The notes under the pieces are model-generated. The model searched no databases and had not been told where the DNA came from. It was given only the letters and a program-made list of their open reading frames with translations. The position numbers and the translations under genes were made by a program. A stretch of 54,412 nt of DNA, from positions 1-54,412 of the forward strand of contig NZ_RQGG01000006.1 in assembly GCF_004769665.1 (NCBI RefSeq), given 5' to 3'. This stretch comes from Leptospira kemamanensis. Lineage in GTDB: Bacteria > Spirochaetota > Leptospiria > Leptospirales > Leptospiraceae. Shown here one piece after another: positions 1-8,601 of the stretch. Position 1 is the stretch's first letter. The number at the start of each line of letters is the position of its first letter.

Positions 1-43
1 CTCTAGGATTCAAAACTCCAAACGAAGTCTTTTGGTGTGCCAA

Positions 44-490
44 TTAAATCGTTGCACTTAATTGTTGAATCCGCTTTTCTAAATTGGTATCTACAAAATC
101 ATTTAATCCAGAGGCGTTTACAATCTCTGCACGGTTGGGGTTTTCTTCGATCCAGTTTTGAAATACAAATTCAGCCCCTTTTGTATCCATCAAACAATGT
201 TCCCCAAATTGCATCAGGTGGTCTTCTTGTGCTTTGGATTTGGGATCATGCCAATCCCTGATATGGATTAATTTTAATTGCCCTGGTTCTTTTTCATAAG
301 CCCAATCCATTAGAGAAAAGACAGGCCCATCTTCTACCATTTCACCGAGTAACCGATTGGCCTCAGCATATCCAATGTGTAATGAATTCGGTAGGGGATC
401 ATACTTATCTAAAAGTGATGTAAAATCATTTTGTAAACATTGGGTAAATAAAATCGCCGATTCTGAATTCATGAACAAAAGGATTGACAT
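44..490 (-). CDS. Isochorismatase-fold (cysteine hydrolase-like) protein, short
   Basis: The product is 148 aa. Its start resembles the isochorismatase fold: a hydrophobic strand followed by CLQNDF (about residues 17-22), where family members usually have DMQNDF. A later stretch, LIHIRDWHD (about residues 75-83), matches the second core strand. In the usual triad Asp-Lys-Cys the first Asp would here be Cys. The family normally has 180 or more residues, with the nucleophilic Cys in the C-terminal half, and that half is missing because a TAA ends the frame at 44-46. The frame stays open beyond the stop for the remaining bases of the window, so a nonsense mutation or a divergent short homologue are both possible. 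The fold assignment is moderate and the function is unknown. Confidence 0.5.
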   Translation of the reverse strand: MSILLFMNSESAILFTQCLQNDFTSLLDKYDPLPNSLHIGYAEANRLLGEMVEDGPVFSLMDWAYEKEPGQLKLIHIRDWHDPKSKAQEDHLMQFGEHCLMDTKGAEFVFQNWIEENPNRAEIVNASGLNDFVDTNLEKRIQQLSATI

Positions 491-536
491 CCTTCAAAAT
501 AAATCGAGAATTTATTTCTCAAATTTTGGAGGAACG

Positions 537-851
537 ATGAAACAAGTGTATTTGATGATTCTCTCTCTCTTTGTGACAACAGGACTCTTCGCGGGTGAAG
601 TTGGCTCCGATTGTACATTCAAAGGGAAAAAATTGGCGGGTAAGGTTCAGTTTGTCACCAGTTTCCCTGATTTCAAAGTCCAAATCGTTGATAGTTTCCC
701 CGACTTAAAGGTAAAGAAGGTAACGAGTTTCCCATCCGATTGTGGCCAATGGCAGGAAGTGAATTCTTTTCCTGATTTTAAAGTCCAAATCGTAACCAGT
801 TTTCCTGATTTTAAAGTGAAGTATGTAGATTCATTTCCTGGAGTACCGTAA
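537..851 (+). CDS. Small exported SFPD-repeat protein
   Basis: I take the ATG at 537 because GGAGG lies just upstream and because it opens a signal peptide (MKQVYLMILSLFVTTGLFA, probable cleavage before GEV). The mature part of about 85 aa is almost entirely an 11-residue repeat, V-x-S-F-P-D-[FL]-K-V-x-[IKY]. There are five near-complete copies and a terminal SFPGVP. The middle copy is interrupted by SDCGQW. One Cys sits there and another near the mature N-terminus (SDCTF), so a disulfide is possible. The regular alternation of hydrophobic and polar residues suggests a beta-solenoid or stacked strands (inference). It is exported to the periplasm or surface; the function is unknown. The 3' end overlaps the convergent sulfatase gene by 21 bases. 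Confidence 0.8.
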   Translation: MKQVYLMILSLFVTTGLFAGEVGSDCTFKGKKLAGKVQFVTSFPDFKVQIVDSFPDLKVKKVTSFPSDCGQWQEVNSFPDFKVQIVTSFPDFKVKYVDSFPGVP

Positions 852-2849
852 ACTCCCTTCGAGTGGATAAACAGAATTTCGATTCATCAGTTCGAGTGAT
901 AAATTGAAAAATGCTTTTGCCTTTAAGATTTGTGCCGTACATTTTGTACGATCTGTGCGGCAGATTGGATCTTCTTCGTAAGGAAGTGCCATTTGAAAGA
1001 TGAATTGGGTGTCTCCATCGACACTTTGGTATAAAATCTTTTCTTCATCTATCCAACCACACGCACTACCATAGGCAAAGTATGTACTACCTGATTTGAC
1101 ATTGGGTGCAAGCATGTTTTTTCCAAACCCCGCAAAATACGTTTCTTTTCCAATGATTCCTAGAATGGTTGGTAATACATCCAATTGAGAGGTTATCCTT
1201 TCATCTAACTTTGGTTTGATGTATTTGGGAGAATAGAGTAAAAAAGGTACCATTCTGTCTTCAAAATATGATAAGTACCGATGATGAGTATGGTCTCCGA
1301 CAAAAACAAATAATGTATCATCAAAATATTCCTTTTTTTCAATTTCCTTCATAAATGTTTCGAGAGCTGTATCGGAATAATGATAGGTGTTGAGGTAATC
1401 AAAATCGGTAACACTCGAATCAAATATTTCATATTTTGGATTTGGGACTTTGTAAGGATAATGTGTCGTCATCGTGAGGATTGTCATCAGAAATGGTTTT
1501 TTTTTCGATTGGTACGAATCCATTTCTTCTAATGCCTTGTGGTATAGGTGTTCATCATCATAACCCCAGGCACCAATTTGATACTGTCCCGATTTACGAA
1601 AGTCTTCTTTCCCAATTAAGGTTTTGTATCCAAAGTGAGGTAAAATCGTAGCCAAACTATCAAATTTCAAATCATCACCCGTAATAAAACTGGTTTCGTA
1701 TCCAAAGTTGGAAAAGAGATTCCCGATGGCAGAAAAATGACTTAAGATTTGTGGTGTTCGGATGGCAGTGAGCCCTGGTCTGTCGGGAATACTTGTTAAC
1801 ACAGACAGTAATGCATTACTGGTTCTACCACCATTGGCATAAAATTTTCGGAAACTATGCCCTTTTTTCGCCAAACGATTGTAAAATGGAGTGATTTCTT
1901 TTCCCATCCATATTCCATCAGAGATCGGCCAAACAAATTTACCTGTCCAAGATTCTTGGATGATTAGGACAACGTTCGTTGGTTTTTTTTCAGGGACTTC
2001 TTTTAGTTTCCGTACCAACGGGAATTCGGGATCCTCTACAAAGCTGGCTCCTTCAAACTGAATTTCCTCTTTGACTACCGCAATCATTTCGGCTTCACTC
2101 ATTTTCAAATGTTTGGGAATGGATTGGCTTTTGAAGTCATTGATGGTGGTATAAATTCCATTGAGAGCTATTTGGTTGATAAATGCATCATCAGAGATGA
2201 TGGCTTCACTTGCTCGGAGTGGAGACTCTTGTGGCCCACCTCGAAGTCCTACGAAAAAAAACAAAATCCAAAGAGAATTTCTGAGAATTGTAGCTTGGAT
2301 TGATGACGATTCATTGATTTGTTTTCCAATCTTTTGTTTCACAAACCAATACCGAATTCCCCCTATGTAAATGAGGAGGAAGAGAACAAAAGATAGAATC
2401 TTAAATGGTGCTTCTTCCCATGCTGAAGAAACCAAAACATCCAAATCTCCTAAAAAAACAACGGCTTCATATCCAATATGTTTGTTTGCATTTTCAAAAT
2501 ACAACAAATCGGCAAAGAGATGTAAAAGACAGATTGGATATAAAATGAGTGGTGTGACAACCCATAGATTTCGATAGAATTGGAAACGAGAGAGAGAGTT
2601 GAATATGGATAGTAGAAAAAATCCAGCTAACACGATCGATACGGTTGTTAGATCGAATCTAAAACCAAGCAAAAAAGCTTTTAATATCAAAAGGAATGGG
2701 AAGTCTTCTAATCGGTAGGAATACACCAGAAAAAATAAGATACGATGCAAAAACAAAGTGAAAAAACCGAAACTGAGATACGTTAAAAAAATTCGGTCTG
2801 AAAATCTTGGTTTGAAAATCTGTTTCACCATAAAAAAAGAATTGGGCAT
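831..2849 (-). CDS. LTA synthase-like membrane sulfatase family protein
   Basis: The product is 672 aa, with about five N-terminal membrane segments (roughly residues 22-45, 53-82, 95-115, 150-170, 190-205) and a large extracytoplasmic sulfatase/alkaline-phosphatase-fold domain. Visible active-site motifs are NVVLIIQESW (about 292-301, metal-binding Glu), GGRTSNALLS (about 340-349, with Thr343 as likely nucleophile), TMTTHYP and, near the C-terminus, VGDHTHH (metal-binding Asp-His). This architecture is that of lipoteichoic-acid synthase and other phosphoglycerol or phosphoethanolamine transferases. In a diderm spirochaete without teichoic acid the acceptor is more likely a periplasmic glycan, lipid A or lipid headgroup (inference). 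An alternative start is Met7. It is divergent from the carboxylase gene. Confidence 0.85.
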   Translation of the reverse strand: MPNSFFMVKQIFKPRFSDRIFLTYLSFGFFTLFLHRILFFLVYSYRLEDFPFLLILKAFLLGFRFDLTTVSIVLAGFFLLSIFNSLSRFQFYRNLWVVTPLILYPICLLHLFADLLYFENANKHIGYEAVVFLGDLDVLVSSAWEEAPFKILSFVLFLLIYIGGIRYWFVKQKIGKQINESSSIQATILRNSLWILFFFVGLRGGPQESPLRASEAIISDDAFINQIALNGIYTTINDFKSQSIPKHLKMSEAEMIAVVKEEIQFEGASFVEDPEFPLVRKLKEVPEKKPTNVVLIIQESWTGKFVWPISDGIWMGKEITPFYNRLAKKGHSFRKFYANGGRTSNALLSVLTSIPDRPGLTAIRTPQILSHFSAIGNLFSNFGYETSFITGDDLKFDSLATILPHFGYKTLIGKEDFRKSGQYQIGAWGYDDEHLYHKALEEMDSYQSKKKPFLMTILTMTTHYPYKVPNPKYEIFDSSVTDFDYLNTYHYSDTALETFMKEIEKKEYFDDTLFVFVGDHTHHRYLSYFEDRMVPFLLYSPKYIKPKLDERITSQLDVLPTILGIIGKETYFAGFGKNMLAPNVKSGSTYFAYGSACGWIDEEKILYQSVDGDTQFIFQMALPYEEDPICRTDRTKCTAQILKAKAFFNLSLELMNRNSVYPLEGSLRYSRK

Positions 2850-2925
2850 TCTATAAGACGGTCAATTCACTTCCGATCTTTCTGTTGATTTATTTTCGCT
2901 ATTCTTTAGTTTTGATCCTACTCCT

Positions 2926-4371
2926 ATGAAGCCGATCCAAAAAATACTAATCGCCAATCGTGGCGAAATTGCCACGAGAGTCATTCGTACAGCCAAAAGA
3001 ATGGGGATCAAAACTGTGGCTGTTTATTCAGATCCCGATGCTCAAAGTTTATTTGTGTTATCCGCAGACGAAGCATATCCCTTAGGTGGAACTGATGCCC
3101 GTTCTTCTTATCTAAACGTGGATAAAGTGATTGAGGCTTGTCTTGCGACTGGGGCGGATGCCGTACATCCTGGTTATGGATTTTTATCAGAAAACACGGT
3201 ATTTGCCAAAAAATTAGAACAAAATGGAATTCGGTTCATTGGCCCAAAACCACATTCCATTAAAGCCATGGGAGATAAGATCGGCTCACGCATATTAGTT
3301 GCTAAAAATGGTGTACCAGTTGTCCCAGGTTATGAAGGTGAGTCCCAAGAGATGTCTGTTTTCAAAACGGAAGCGGCAAAAATTGGATACCCCGTGATGG
3401 CAAAAGCAAGTGCTGGTGGTGGTGGAAAGGGGATGCGTCGCATCAATTCCCCAGAAGAATTAGAACCAGGAATTTTGTCAGCAAAACGGGAATCCATGTC
3501 AGCGTTCGGTGATGATCGTATCTTATTAGAAAAGTACATTGTGAACCCAAGGCATGTTGAGTTCCAAATCTTTGGTGACACAAAAGGAAATATCATCCAC
3601 TTACATGAAAGGGATTGTTCCTTACAAAGAAGGCACCAAAAGGTCGTAGAAGAAACGCCAGCTCCTCATTTCCCAAAAGAACTTAAATCCAAAATGGCAG
3701 AAGCAGCCGTGCTTGCGGCAAAGTCTGTTCAATATGAAGGTGCGGGAACCGTTGAATTCATATTAGGTGAATCAGGTGAGTTTTATTTTTTAGAGATGAA
3801 CACACGTTTACAAGTGGAACATCCTGTCACGGAAATGACAACAGGCCTAGATTTAGTGGAATGGCAAATCCGAGTTTGCCAAGGAGAACCTCTTCCTTCT
3901 TTACAAACTCCCACTCAAAAAGGACATGCACTTGAAGTCCGAATTTATGCTGAAGATCCCAAAGAAGGTTTTTTGCCTTCCATTGGAAAAATCCACCATT
4001 TGTCCTTTCCCACAAGGGAAGATTTGCGGATTGATTCTGGTGTGGTAACTGGTTCCGAAATCACCATGTATTATGATCCTATGATTGCCAAACTCATTGT
4101 TTGGGGAGAAGACCGCCAAACGGCGATTCAGCGACTCATTGAATGTTTATCCGAAACCATCGTATTTGGTCCTAAAACCAATTTACAATTCTTACAAAAA
4201 TTAGTTTCCACTGAAGAATTTGCGAAAGGAAATGTATCTACACATTTTATTGCGGATCGAGAATCCGAACTTTTACAAGAGAATACAAAAGAAGAAATGA
4301 AATACGCATTAGCAGGATTATTTTTTTCCCATGCAGAAGTTAAAAATCCTTGGGTTTTGGGAGTTCAATAG
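2926..4371 (+). CDS. Biotin carboxylase subunit of acyl-CoA carboxylase
   Basis: The 481-aa product carries the three biotin carboxylase parts. The N-terminal domain starts ILIANRGEIATRVIRT and contains HPGYGFLSEN. The ATP-grasp domain has the glycine-rich loop KASAGGGGKGM, and HERDCSLQRRHQKV and FLEMNTRLQVEHPVTE supply metal, ATP and bicarbonate residues. The C-terminal domain contains HALEVRIYAEDP. It carboxylates biotin on the carrier encoded immediately downstream, using ATP and bicarbonate. Its closest relatives are alpha subunits of propionyl-, methylcrotonyl- or geranyl-CoA carboxylases, but without the fused biotin domain. The next start codon follows the TAG directly. The carboxyltransferase subunit is not in the window, so the acyl substrate is unknown. 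I see no clear Shine-Dalgarno sequence. Confidence 0.93.
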   Translation: MKPIQKILIANRGEIATRVIRTAKRMGIKTVAVYSDPDAQSLFVLSADEAYPLGGTDARSSYLNVDKVIEACLATGADAVHPGYGFLSENTVFAKKLEQNGIRFIGPKPHSIKAMGDKIGSRILVAKNGVPVVPGYEGESQEMSVFKTEAAKIGYPVMAKASAGGGGKGMRRINSPEELEPGILSAKRESMSAFGDDRILLEKYIVNPRHVEFQIFGDTKGNIIHLHERDCSLQRRHQKVVEETPAPHFPKELKSKMAEAAVLAAKSVQYEGAGTVEFILGESGEFYFLEMNTRLQVEHPVTEMTTGLDLVEWQIRVCQGEPLPSLQTPTQKGHALEVRIYAEDPKEGFLPSIGKIHHLSFPTREDLRIDSGVVTGSEITMYYDPMIAKLIVWGEDRQTAIQRLIECLSETIVFGPKTNLQFLQKLVSTEEFAKGNVSTHFIADRESELLQENTKEEMKYALAGLFFSHAEVKNPWVLGVQ

Positions 4372-4881
4372 ATGGATTATTTATTCGAAACAAAAAAAAC
4401 TCCTGTATCGGTTCATGTGAGTGGCAAACGAATTCGTGTTCGTCTCGGTGGAGAAACGGCAATCATCCAAACAGATGATCTCGTTGAAGGATTCAAAACC
4501 AAAGACGAAACTTTGTCAACGGTGCAAATGAAAGATGGATCCATTTTGAAGTTTCTCAAAGTGAAACACGAAGTTTTTTTCCATTGGAAGGGAGAAACTT
4601 GGAGCACAAAACTTTCCGAACGAAATTATGAAATGGCAGGACAAACAACACCTGAAATCAAAAGCCCTATGCCAGGAAAAGTAGTGCAAATTTCTACTTC
4701 GGTTGGAAGCGAACATGGAGTAGGGGAAACGATGTTAATTTTGGAAGCGATGAAAATGGAAAATGCGATCAAAGCACCATATCCATGTCGCGTGGAAGAG
4801 ATTCGAAAACAAACGGGAGACCTAGTCCAACAAGATGAGGTCCTCCTCATTTTACACAGAATCGAAGCGGAAAAAACATAA
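4372..4881 (+). CDS. Biotin carboxyl carrier protein of acyl-CoA carboxylase
   Basis: The product is 169 aa. The C-terminal lipoyl/biotinyl domain (about residues 93-165) has SPMPGKVV and the biotinylation motif EAMKMEN, with Lys128 as the attachment site. The first 90 residues form a separate beta-rich region resembling the linker (BT-like) domain that follows biotin carboxylase in fused alpha subunits. The ATG directly follows the stop of the biotin carboxylase gene, so the two are translationally coupled and look like a split version of an alpha subunit that is fused in many other bacteria. Biotin on Lys128 shuttles carboxyl groups to the acyl-CoA carboxyltransferase, which is encoded elsewhere. 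Confidence 0.9.
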   Translation: MDYLFETKKTPVSVHVSGKRIRVRLGGETAIIQTDDLVEGFKTKDETLSTVQMKDGSILKFLKVKHEVFFHWKGETWSTKLSERNYEMAGQTTPEIKSPMPGKVVQISTSVGSEHGVGETMLILEAMKMENAIKAPYPCRVEEIRKQTGDLVQQDEVLLILHRIEAEKT

Positions 4882-4953
4882 ATTTTCGAATCTATTTGAC
4901 ATATTTTTCAATTTTCCCACCATAAGGCAGTTTCTTTGGCGAATAGGTAGAGA

Positions 4954-6441
4954 ATGTACAATTCCATTTTTAGAAGTTTACTACTTCTGTTATTTTTTTC
5001 CCTGGTTTCGAGTGTTTCTGCACAGGAAAGACAACCTCGAACCGACCTTCCGTTTGAAATCTCAGAAAAAAAGAGATTAAGCGAACGAGATTTCAAAAAT
5101 AAAAAAGAGGGTGGTTACTTCACGGGACTTCCTCTGATCAACTCCGATCCAAACGTGGGGATCGGATACGGGGCAAGGGTTCTGTATTTCTATAACGGAA
5201 ATCGAACTTCCCCTATGTTTGAATACACACCGTATCGTGTCAGGGTCTTTGCTCAGTATTTTAATACGACCAAACGAGCTCCTTACCATCAATTGAGTGT
5301 GGATGCACCATATATCTTCGACACCAAATGGCGGTTACGTGCTGATTTGGTTTACGAAAGAAATCCGAACTCCTTGTATTTTGGATTTGGAGAAGGAACT
5401 CTTCAACCTCTTTCGTATTTAGAACGAAACGATCCGAATGGTCGAATTCGCAGAAATGCTCCGTTTGCTGATTATGAAGATAACCTAAGTTACAGACGAC
5501 CTGGAGATGCGGGTGTTGGGGAAGCACCGATAGTCAGTGATAACAAATACAATCGTTACGACATAGAAAACCCGAACTTCAGCACATCAGGGGAGTATTC
5601 CTTTTTTGGAGGAACTCTTCGTGCAGTGACTGGGATTCGTTTGTCCAAACAAATCATTCGTACGTTTGATGGTAAATACAATAACGCCTTCTTAGGACCA
5701 GCGGATGGTGTACTAGGATTTTTGGATACGGATCGAACTTTTGGAACTCCACAAGGGGAAACCAAATTAACTCGTGATGACAAAGATGGAAAGATTCGTG
5801 GTATTAACGGTGGTTATACGAATACAATACGTGCAGGTATTGTTTATGACACTCGTGACTTCGAACCCGATCCCAACCGTGGTTTGTTTTTAGAATACAC
5901 TCATGAACGTTCCACAAAAGCAATTGGATCCACATCTGAGTTTAATAAAAACTTTGTTTCGGGTCGTATTTTTATGAGCCCTGTCACTTGGTTTACAAAC
6001 AAACCACCTGAGATTTTAGAAAAATTTGTTCTCGCTGCTCGCGGCTCCATGATTCAAACCAATGGTGATGCTCCTTTTTACGAATATCGTAATATGTGGG
6101 GAACGGAAGTAAACCAATCAGGTCTTGGTGGAAGAACCACTATTCGTGGATACAAACAGGATCGATTTGTGGGTCAAACCATGGCCTTTGCTAACTTTGA
6201 AGTTCGTTGGAAGTTTGCCGAAGCAGAATTTTGGGGACAACATTTTGATTTCCAATTGGTTCCATTTTATGACGTGGGAAGGGTTTGGGATCGTACAGAA
6301 GACGCAAACTTAAAAAACTACAAACACTCTAGGGGTATCGGATTACGGATTCCTTGGAACCAAGCAACGGTTATCTACTTCGATCACGCGATCTCCAATG
6401 AAGATAGACAAACTTTTATTAACTTTAACCACATATTCTAA
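4954..6441 (+). CDS. Omp85/BamA-family outer-membrane beta-barrel protein
   Basis: The product is 495 aa, with a signal peptide ending around VSAQ (about residue 23) and AGGTAGAGA before the ATG. The second half carries Omp85 signatures: a strand with YDTRDFEPDPNRGLFLEY and the conserved lid-loop motif as IRGYKQDRF (about residue 396). The chain ends in alternating aromatic strands with terminal Phe (FINFNHIF), as expected for barrels inserted by the BAM machinery. I see no clear POTRA repeats before the barrel, so this is more like the short bacterial surface-antigen or patatin-type Omp85 proteins than BamA itself. The 17-base gap to the next lipoprotein gene suggests co-transcription. The substrate is unknown. 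Confidence 0.82.
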   Translation: MYNSIFRSLLLLLFFSLVSSVSAQERQPRTDLPFEISEKKRLSERDFKNKKEGGYFTGLPLINSDPNVGIGYGARVLYFYNGNRTSPMFEYTPYRVRVFAQYFNTTKRAPYHQLSVDAPYIFDTKWRLRADLVYERNPNSLYFGFGEGTLQPLSYLERNDPNGRIRRNAPFADYEDNLSYRRPGDAGVGEAPIVSDNKYNRYDIENPNFSTSGEYSFFGGTLRAVTGIRLSKQIIRTFDGKYNNAFLGPADGVLGFLDTDRTFGTPQGETKLTRDDKDGKIRGINGGYTNTIRAGIVYDTRDFEPDPNRGLFLEYTHERSTKAIGSTSEFNKNFVSGRIFMSPVTWFTNKPPEILEKFVLAARGSMIQTNGDAPFYEYRNMWGTEVNQSGLGGRTTIRGYKQDRFVGQTMAFANFEVRWKFAEAEFWGQHFDFQLVPFYDVGRVWDRTEDANLKNYKHSRGIGLRIPWNQATVIYFDHAISNEDRQTFINFNHIF

Positions 6442-6458
6442 GGGAGCGCTTTAAGATT

Positions 6459-7142
6459 ATGAAAATACTTCATTCCTGTTTTGCTCTTTTGGCCTTATCT
6501 TTTTTCATCAATTGTGAAATGAAACCAGTAGACGATGTCTATGGTTTAAGCCCAGAAGAAACCAACCAACTGATTGCAGGTCTCATTGCAAACCAAAGTT
6601 TACGTGACAATGGCAATGGAACCATATCTGATCCAGTTGCCAATTTAGTTTGGCAAAAATGTACCCATGGACAAGTATACCGTGCGGGATTTAACGATTG
6701 TTTGGGGGCACCACAAGGATCTCTTTACAATCCTAACGATGTGAGTCGTGCCGGTGCCATCCAAGTTGCTTTTTGTGATTCAAAAACACATGCATGTAAC
6801 TCCATCTCTTTCCCTCAGGTGTTGCAAGGGACTTCCTCGATCTCCATTTCGGGTTCTAGTGAGTTGTTTGCTGCTTGTCAAAATAGTAACTACTTAGGAG
6901 CAACATGGAGAGTTCCGACTCCGATCGAATACCAAAGATTGGTCATTCCTGGTCGAGCTGCGACGTTACAATTTTTCCCTTCTACGCAAGAGGAAGATTA
7001 TTGGACTGCTTGGTCAAACCAAGATGATTTGCCAGGAGAGACTGCCTTTGCAATTTCCTTTGACCGCCAATCTTATGGTGTTGAACGTTCCGTGGTCAAA
7101 ACACAAAGGAATTATGTCCGTTGTGTGAGACAAGGTCCTTAG
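6459..7142 (+). CDS. DUF1566-type lipoprotein
   Basis: The product is 227 aa with a spirochaetal lipoprotein signal: a hydrophobic stretch ending SFFINC, with lipidated Cys19. The body has features of the DUF1566 (Lcl C-terminal) domain: NGTISDPVANLVWQKC early, WRVPTPIEYQRL in the middle, and the closing block YWTAWSN...NYVRCVRQG. DUF1566 domains occur on bacterial surface proteins, sometimes with adhesive roles, but the specific function here is unknown. Seven cysteines besides the lipidated one suggest disulfides. The gene follows the Omp85-like gene closely and ends 18 bases before a strong terminator, so the two probably form one unit. A partnership between barrel and surface lipoprotein is inference. 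Confidence 0.8.
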   Translation: MKILHSCFALLALSFFINCEMKPVDDVYGLSPEETNQLIAGLIANQSLRDNGNGTISDPVANLVWQKCTHGQVYRAGFNDCLGAPQGSLYNPNDVSRAGAIQVAFCDSKTHACNSISFPQVLQGTSSISISGSSELFAACQNSNYLGATWRVPTPIEYQRLVIPGRAATLQFFPSTQEEDYWTAWSNQDDLPGETAFAISFDRQSYGVERSVVKTQRNYVRCVRQGP

Positions 7143-7160
7143 TCTAAACACTCTTTTTTG

Positions 7161-7190
7161 AACTCTCCCGAATCCAACGGGAGAGTTTTT
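7161..7190 (+). terminator. Rho-independent terminator after the DUF1566 lipoprotein gene
   Basis: A perfect 10-bp stem, AACTCTCCCG (7161-7170) with CGGGAGAGTT (7178-7187), a 7-base loop AATCCAA, and a T run directly after it. It closes the Omp85/lipoprotein unit. Confidence 0.85.
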
Positions 7191-7265
7191 ACTTTTCAAA
7201 AATCCAATTTCGTACTAATCTTTTCTTAATACAAACCGAAGTACCCATTAGGTGGTGAGGTTTCC

Positions 7266-7985
7266 ATGAGAATTGATGAGTCCCCATTCAGTCGTATGAA
7301 TGTCGATCTCCAAAAAGATCGAAGGGTGAACTATGTCGGCCATGGAAAGTTAGAAAGTGCTCCAGAATCCTTATCAGCCCTCCATGTCATCTCCCACGAA
7401 CTGGGCCATGCCCAAGAGTTTAAAAACGAAGCCTTTCGGGAAGGAAGGGAAGTTCAGTCCGTCCATGTCAAAATTAATTACGAACTGAGAGACGGGCGAA
7501 TGATTGCGGTGAGTGGCGAAACAGAGGCCGTTACCAAACCAAAAACCAAAGTCACAGAAGATCCAAGTTTAACGCCGTATTCAGATGGTAAGACGCTGAA
7601 AGATCTGTTCCAACAAAAAGTAGAGGAAGAGAAAGAAAACAAAGACCTCAATCTCGAGAAAACAGATCGCAACAATCCAAAAGAAATCCAAAAGCGAAGT
7701 TACGAAAAAAACTTAGAAACCAAAATCAAAGAATTGGAAACCCGATTGGAATCGGAAAAAAGTAAAAAATCTTCAGACATCGAATCGACAGAACGTACAA
7801 AAGAATTAGAGTCAGAAAAAAAACGATTAGAAGAAGAAGTGCGCCTACTTCGCATCAAAGAACAACTCAAAGAAACTTTTGCATTGTTAACTGACTTTCG
7901 CAAGATGATGTCATCGAATTTGTTTGGTATGATCAACTACCAAGTGGATTCTCGTTATGGTTCTACGTTAGATACTTTTGTTTGA
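7266..7985 (+). CDS. SprA-related putative metalloprotease with coiled coil
   Basis: The product is 239 aa with no signal peptide. GGTGGTGAGG lies before the ATG. The N-terminal third contains HVISHELGHAQEF (about residues 39-51), a zinc-protease-like HExxH, and then MIAVSGETEA (about 79-88). The spacing of a metal motif and an [A/V]xGE strand is what I expect of the SprA-related family (PF12118), putative metalloproteases. From about residue 120 to 210 the chain is highly charged (Glu/Lys-rich) and should form a long coiled coil. It ends with a conserved-looking tail SRYGSTLDTFV. It is likely cytoplasmic or exported by a non-Sec route. The substrate is unknown. Its 3' end overlaps the convergent engB by 31 bases. 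Confidence 0.65.
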   Translation: MRIDESPFSRMNVDLQKDRRVNYVGHGKLESAPESLSALHVISHELGHAQEFKNEAFREGREVQSVHVKINYELRDGRMIAVSGETEAVTKPKTKVTEDPSLTPYSDGKTLKDLFQQKVEEEKENKDLNLEKTDRNNPKEIQKRSYEKNLETKIKELETRLESEKSKKSSDIESTERTKELESEKKRLEEEVRLLRIKEQLKETFALLTDFRKMMSSNLFGMINYQVDSRYGSTLDTFV

Positions 7986-8596
7986 ACCCCGAGTGTTTCT
8001 AGAATAAATTCCTTTAATTCCCCAACTCCTCTTCCCGTCGTTGCTGATACATAAAAAACGCGGAAAGGAACTCCAATTTCATTCATGGCCGCTTCCATCT
8101 CTGATCGAACTCTATGTTGTTCACTTTGATTGAGTTTGTCTATTTTAGTTCGGATCACAACGGGTTTGATCTTTTTTTCCATTGCTACTTCGATCGTGGA
8201 CAATTCTTCTTCTGGAAATTCCCTTTGTGAATCACATAAAATAAATAGAATTTTCAGTTGTTTCCAAGTATTGAGAAACCCTTCCAATAGTTTCATCATA
8301 TCTTTGTGCTCTTTATGAGATGCCTTTGAATAACCAAACCCAGGTAAGTCGATTAAATTAAAACCCACTTTGGTTTTAAAGATATTGATGAGTTTTGTTT
8401 TGCCAGGAGTTCTCGAAACTTTGGCTAGTCCCCTGTGATTTGACAATGCATTCAGTAAACTTGATTTCCCAGAATTGGACCTTCCCATAAAGGCAATGGA
8501 AGGGACCGAATCCAATTCTTCTTTTTCTTCTAACTTCGCAATCGATGTGAAGAATTTGGTTTCTGGAAATGGAACTTCTTTTGAATATTTATGCAT
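7955..8596 (-). CDS. engB: EngB/YsxC ribosome-assembly GTPase
   Basis: The 213-aa product has all G motifs of the TrmE-Era-EngA-EngB superfamily: G1 GRSNSGKSS (38-46), G2 within SRTPGKT (61-67), G3 DLPGFGYSK (83-91), G4 TKID (about 150-153) and a G5-like SATTGRG near the end. EngB binds the 50S precursor and is needed for large-subunit assembly; it is generally essential. Length matches the family. The ATG follows the tilS stop by five bases, and GGAAAGA inside the tilS end probably serves as ribosome-binding site, so engB is the third gene of a phosphatase-tilS-engB operon. Confidence 0.95.
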   Translation of the reverse strand: MHKYSKEVPFPETKFFTSIAKLEEKEELDSVPSIAFMGRSNSGKSSLLNALSNHRGLAKVSRTPGKTKLINIFKTKVGFNLIDLPGFGYSKASHKEHKDMMKLLEGFLNTWKQLKILFILCDSQREFPEEELSTIEVAMEKKIKPVVIRTKIDKLNQSEQHRVRSEMEAAMNEIGVPFRVFYVSATTGRGVGELKEFILETLGVQTKVSNVEP

Positions 8597-8601
8597 CTAG
8601 A

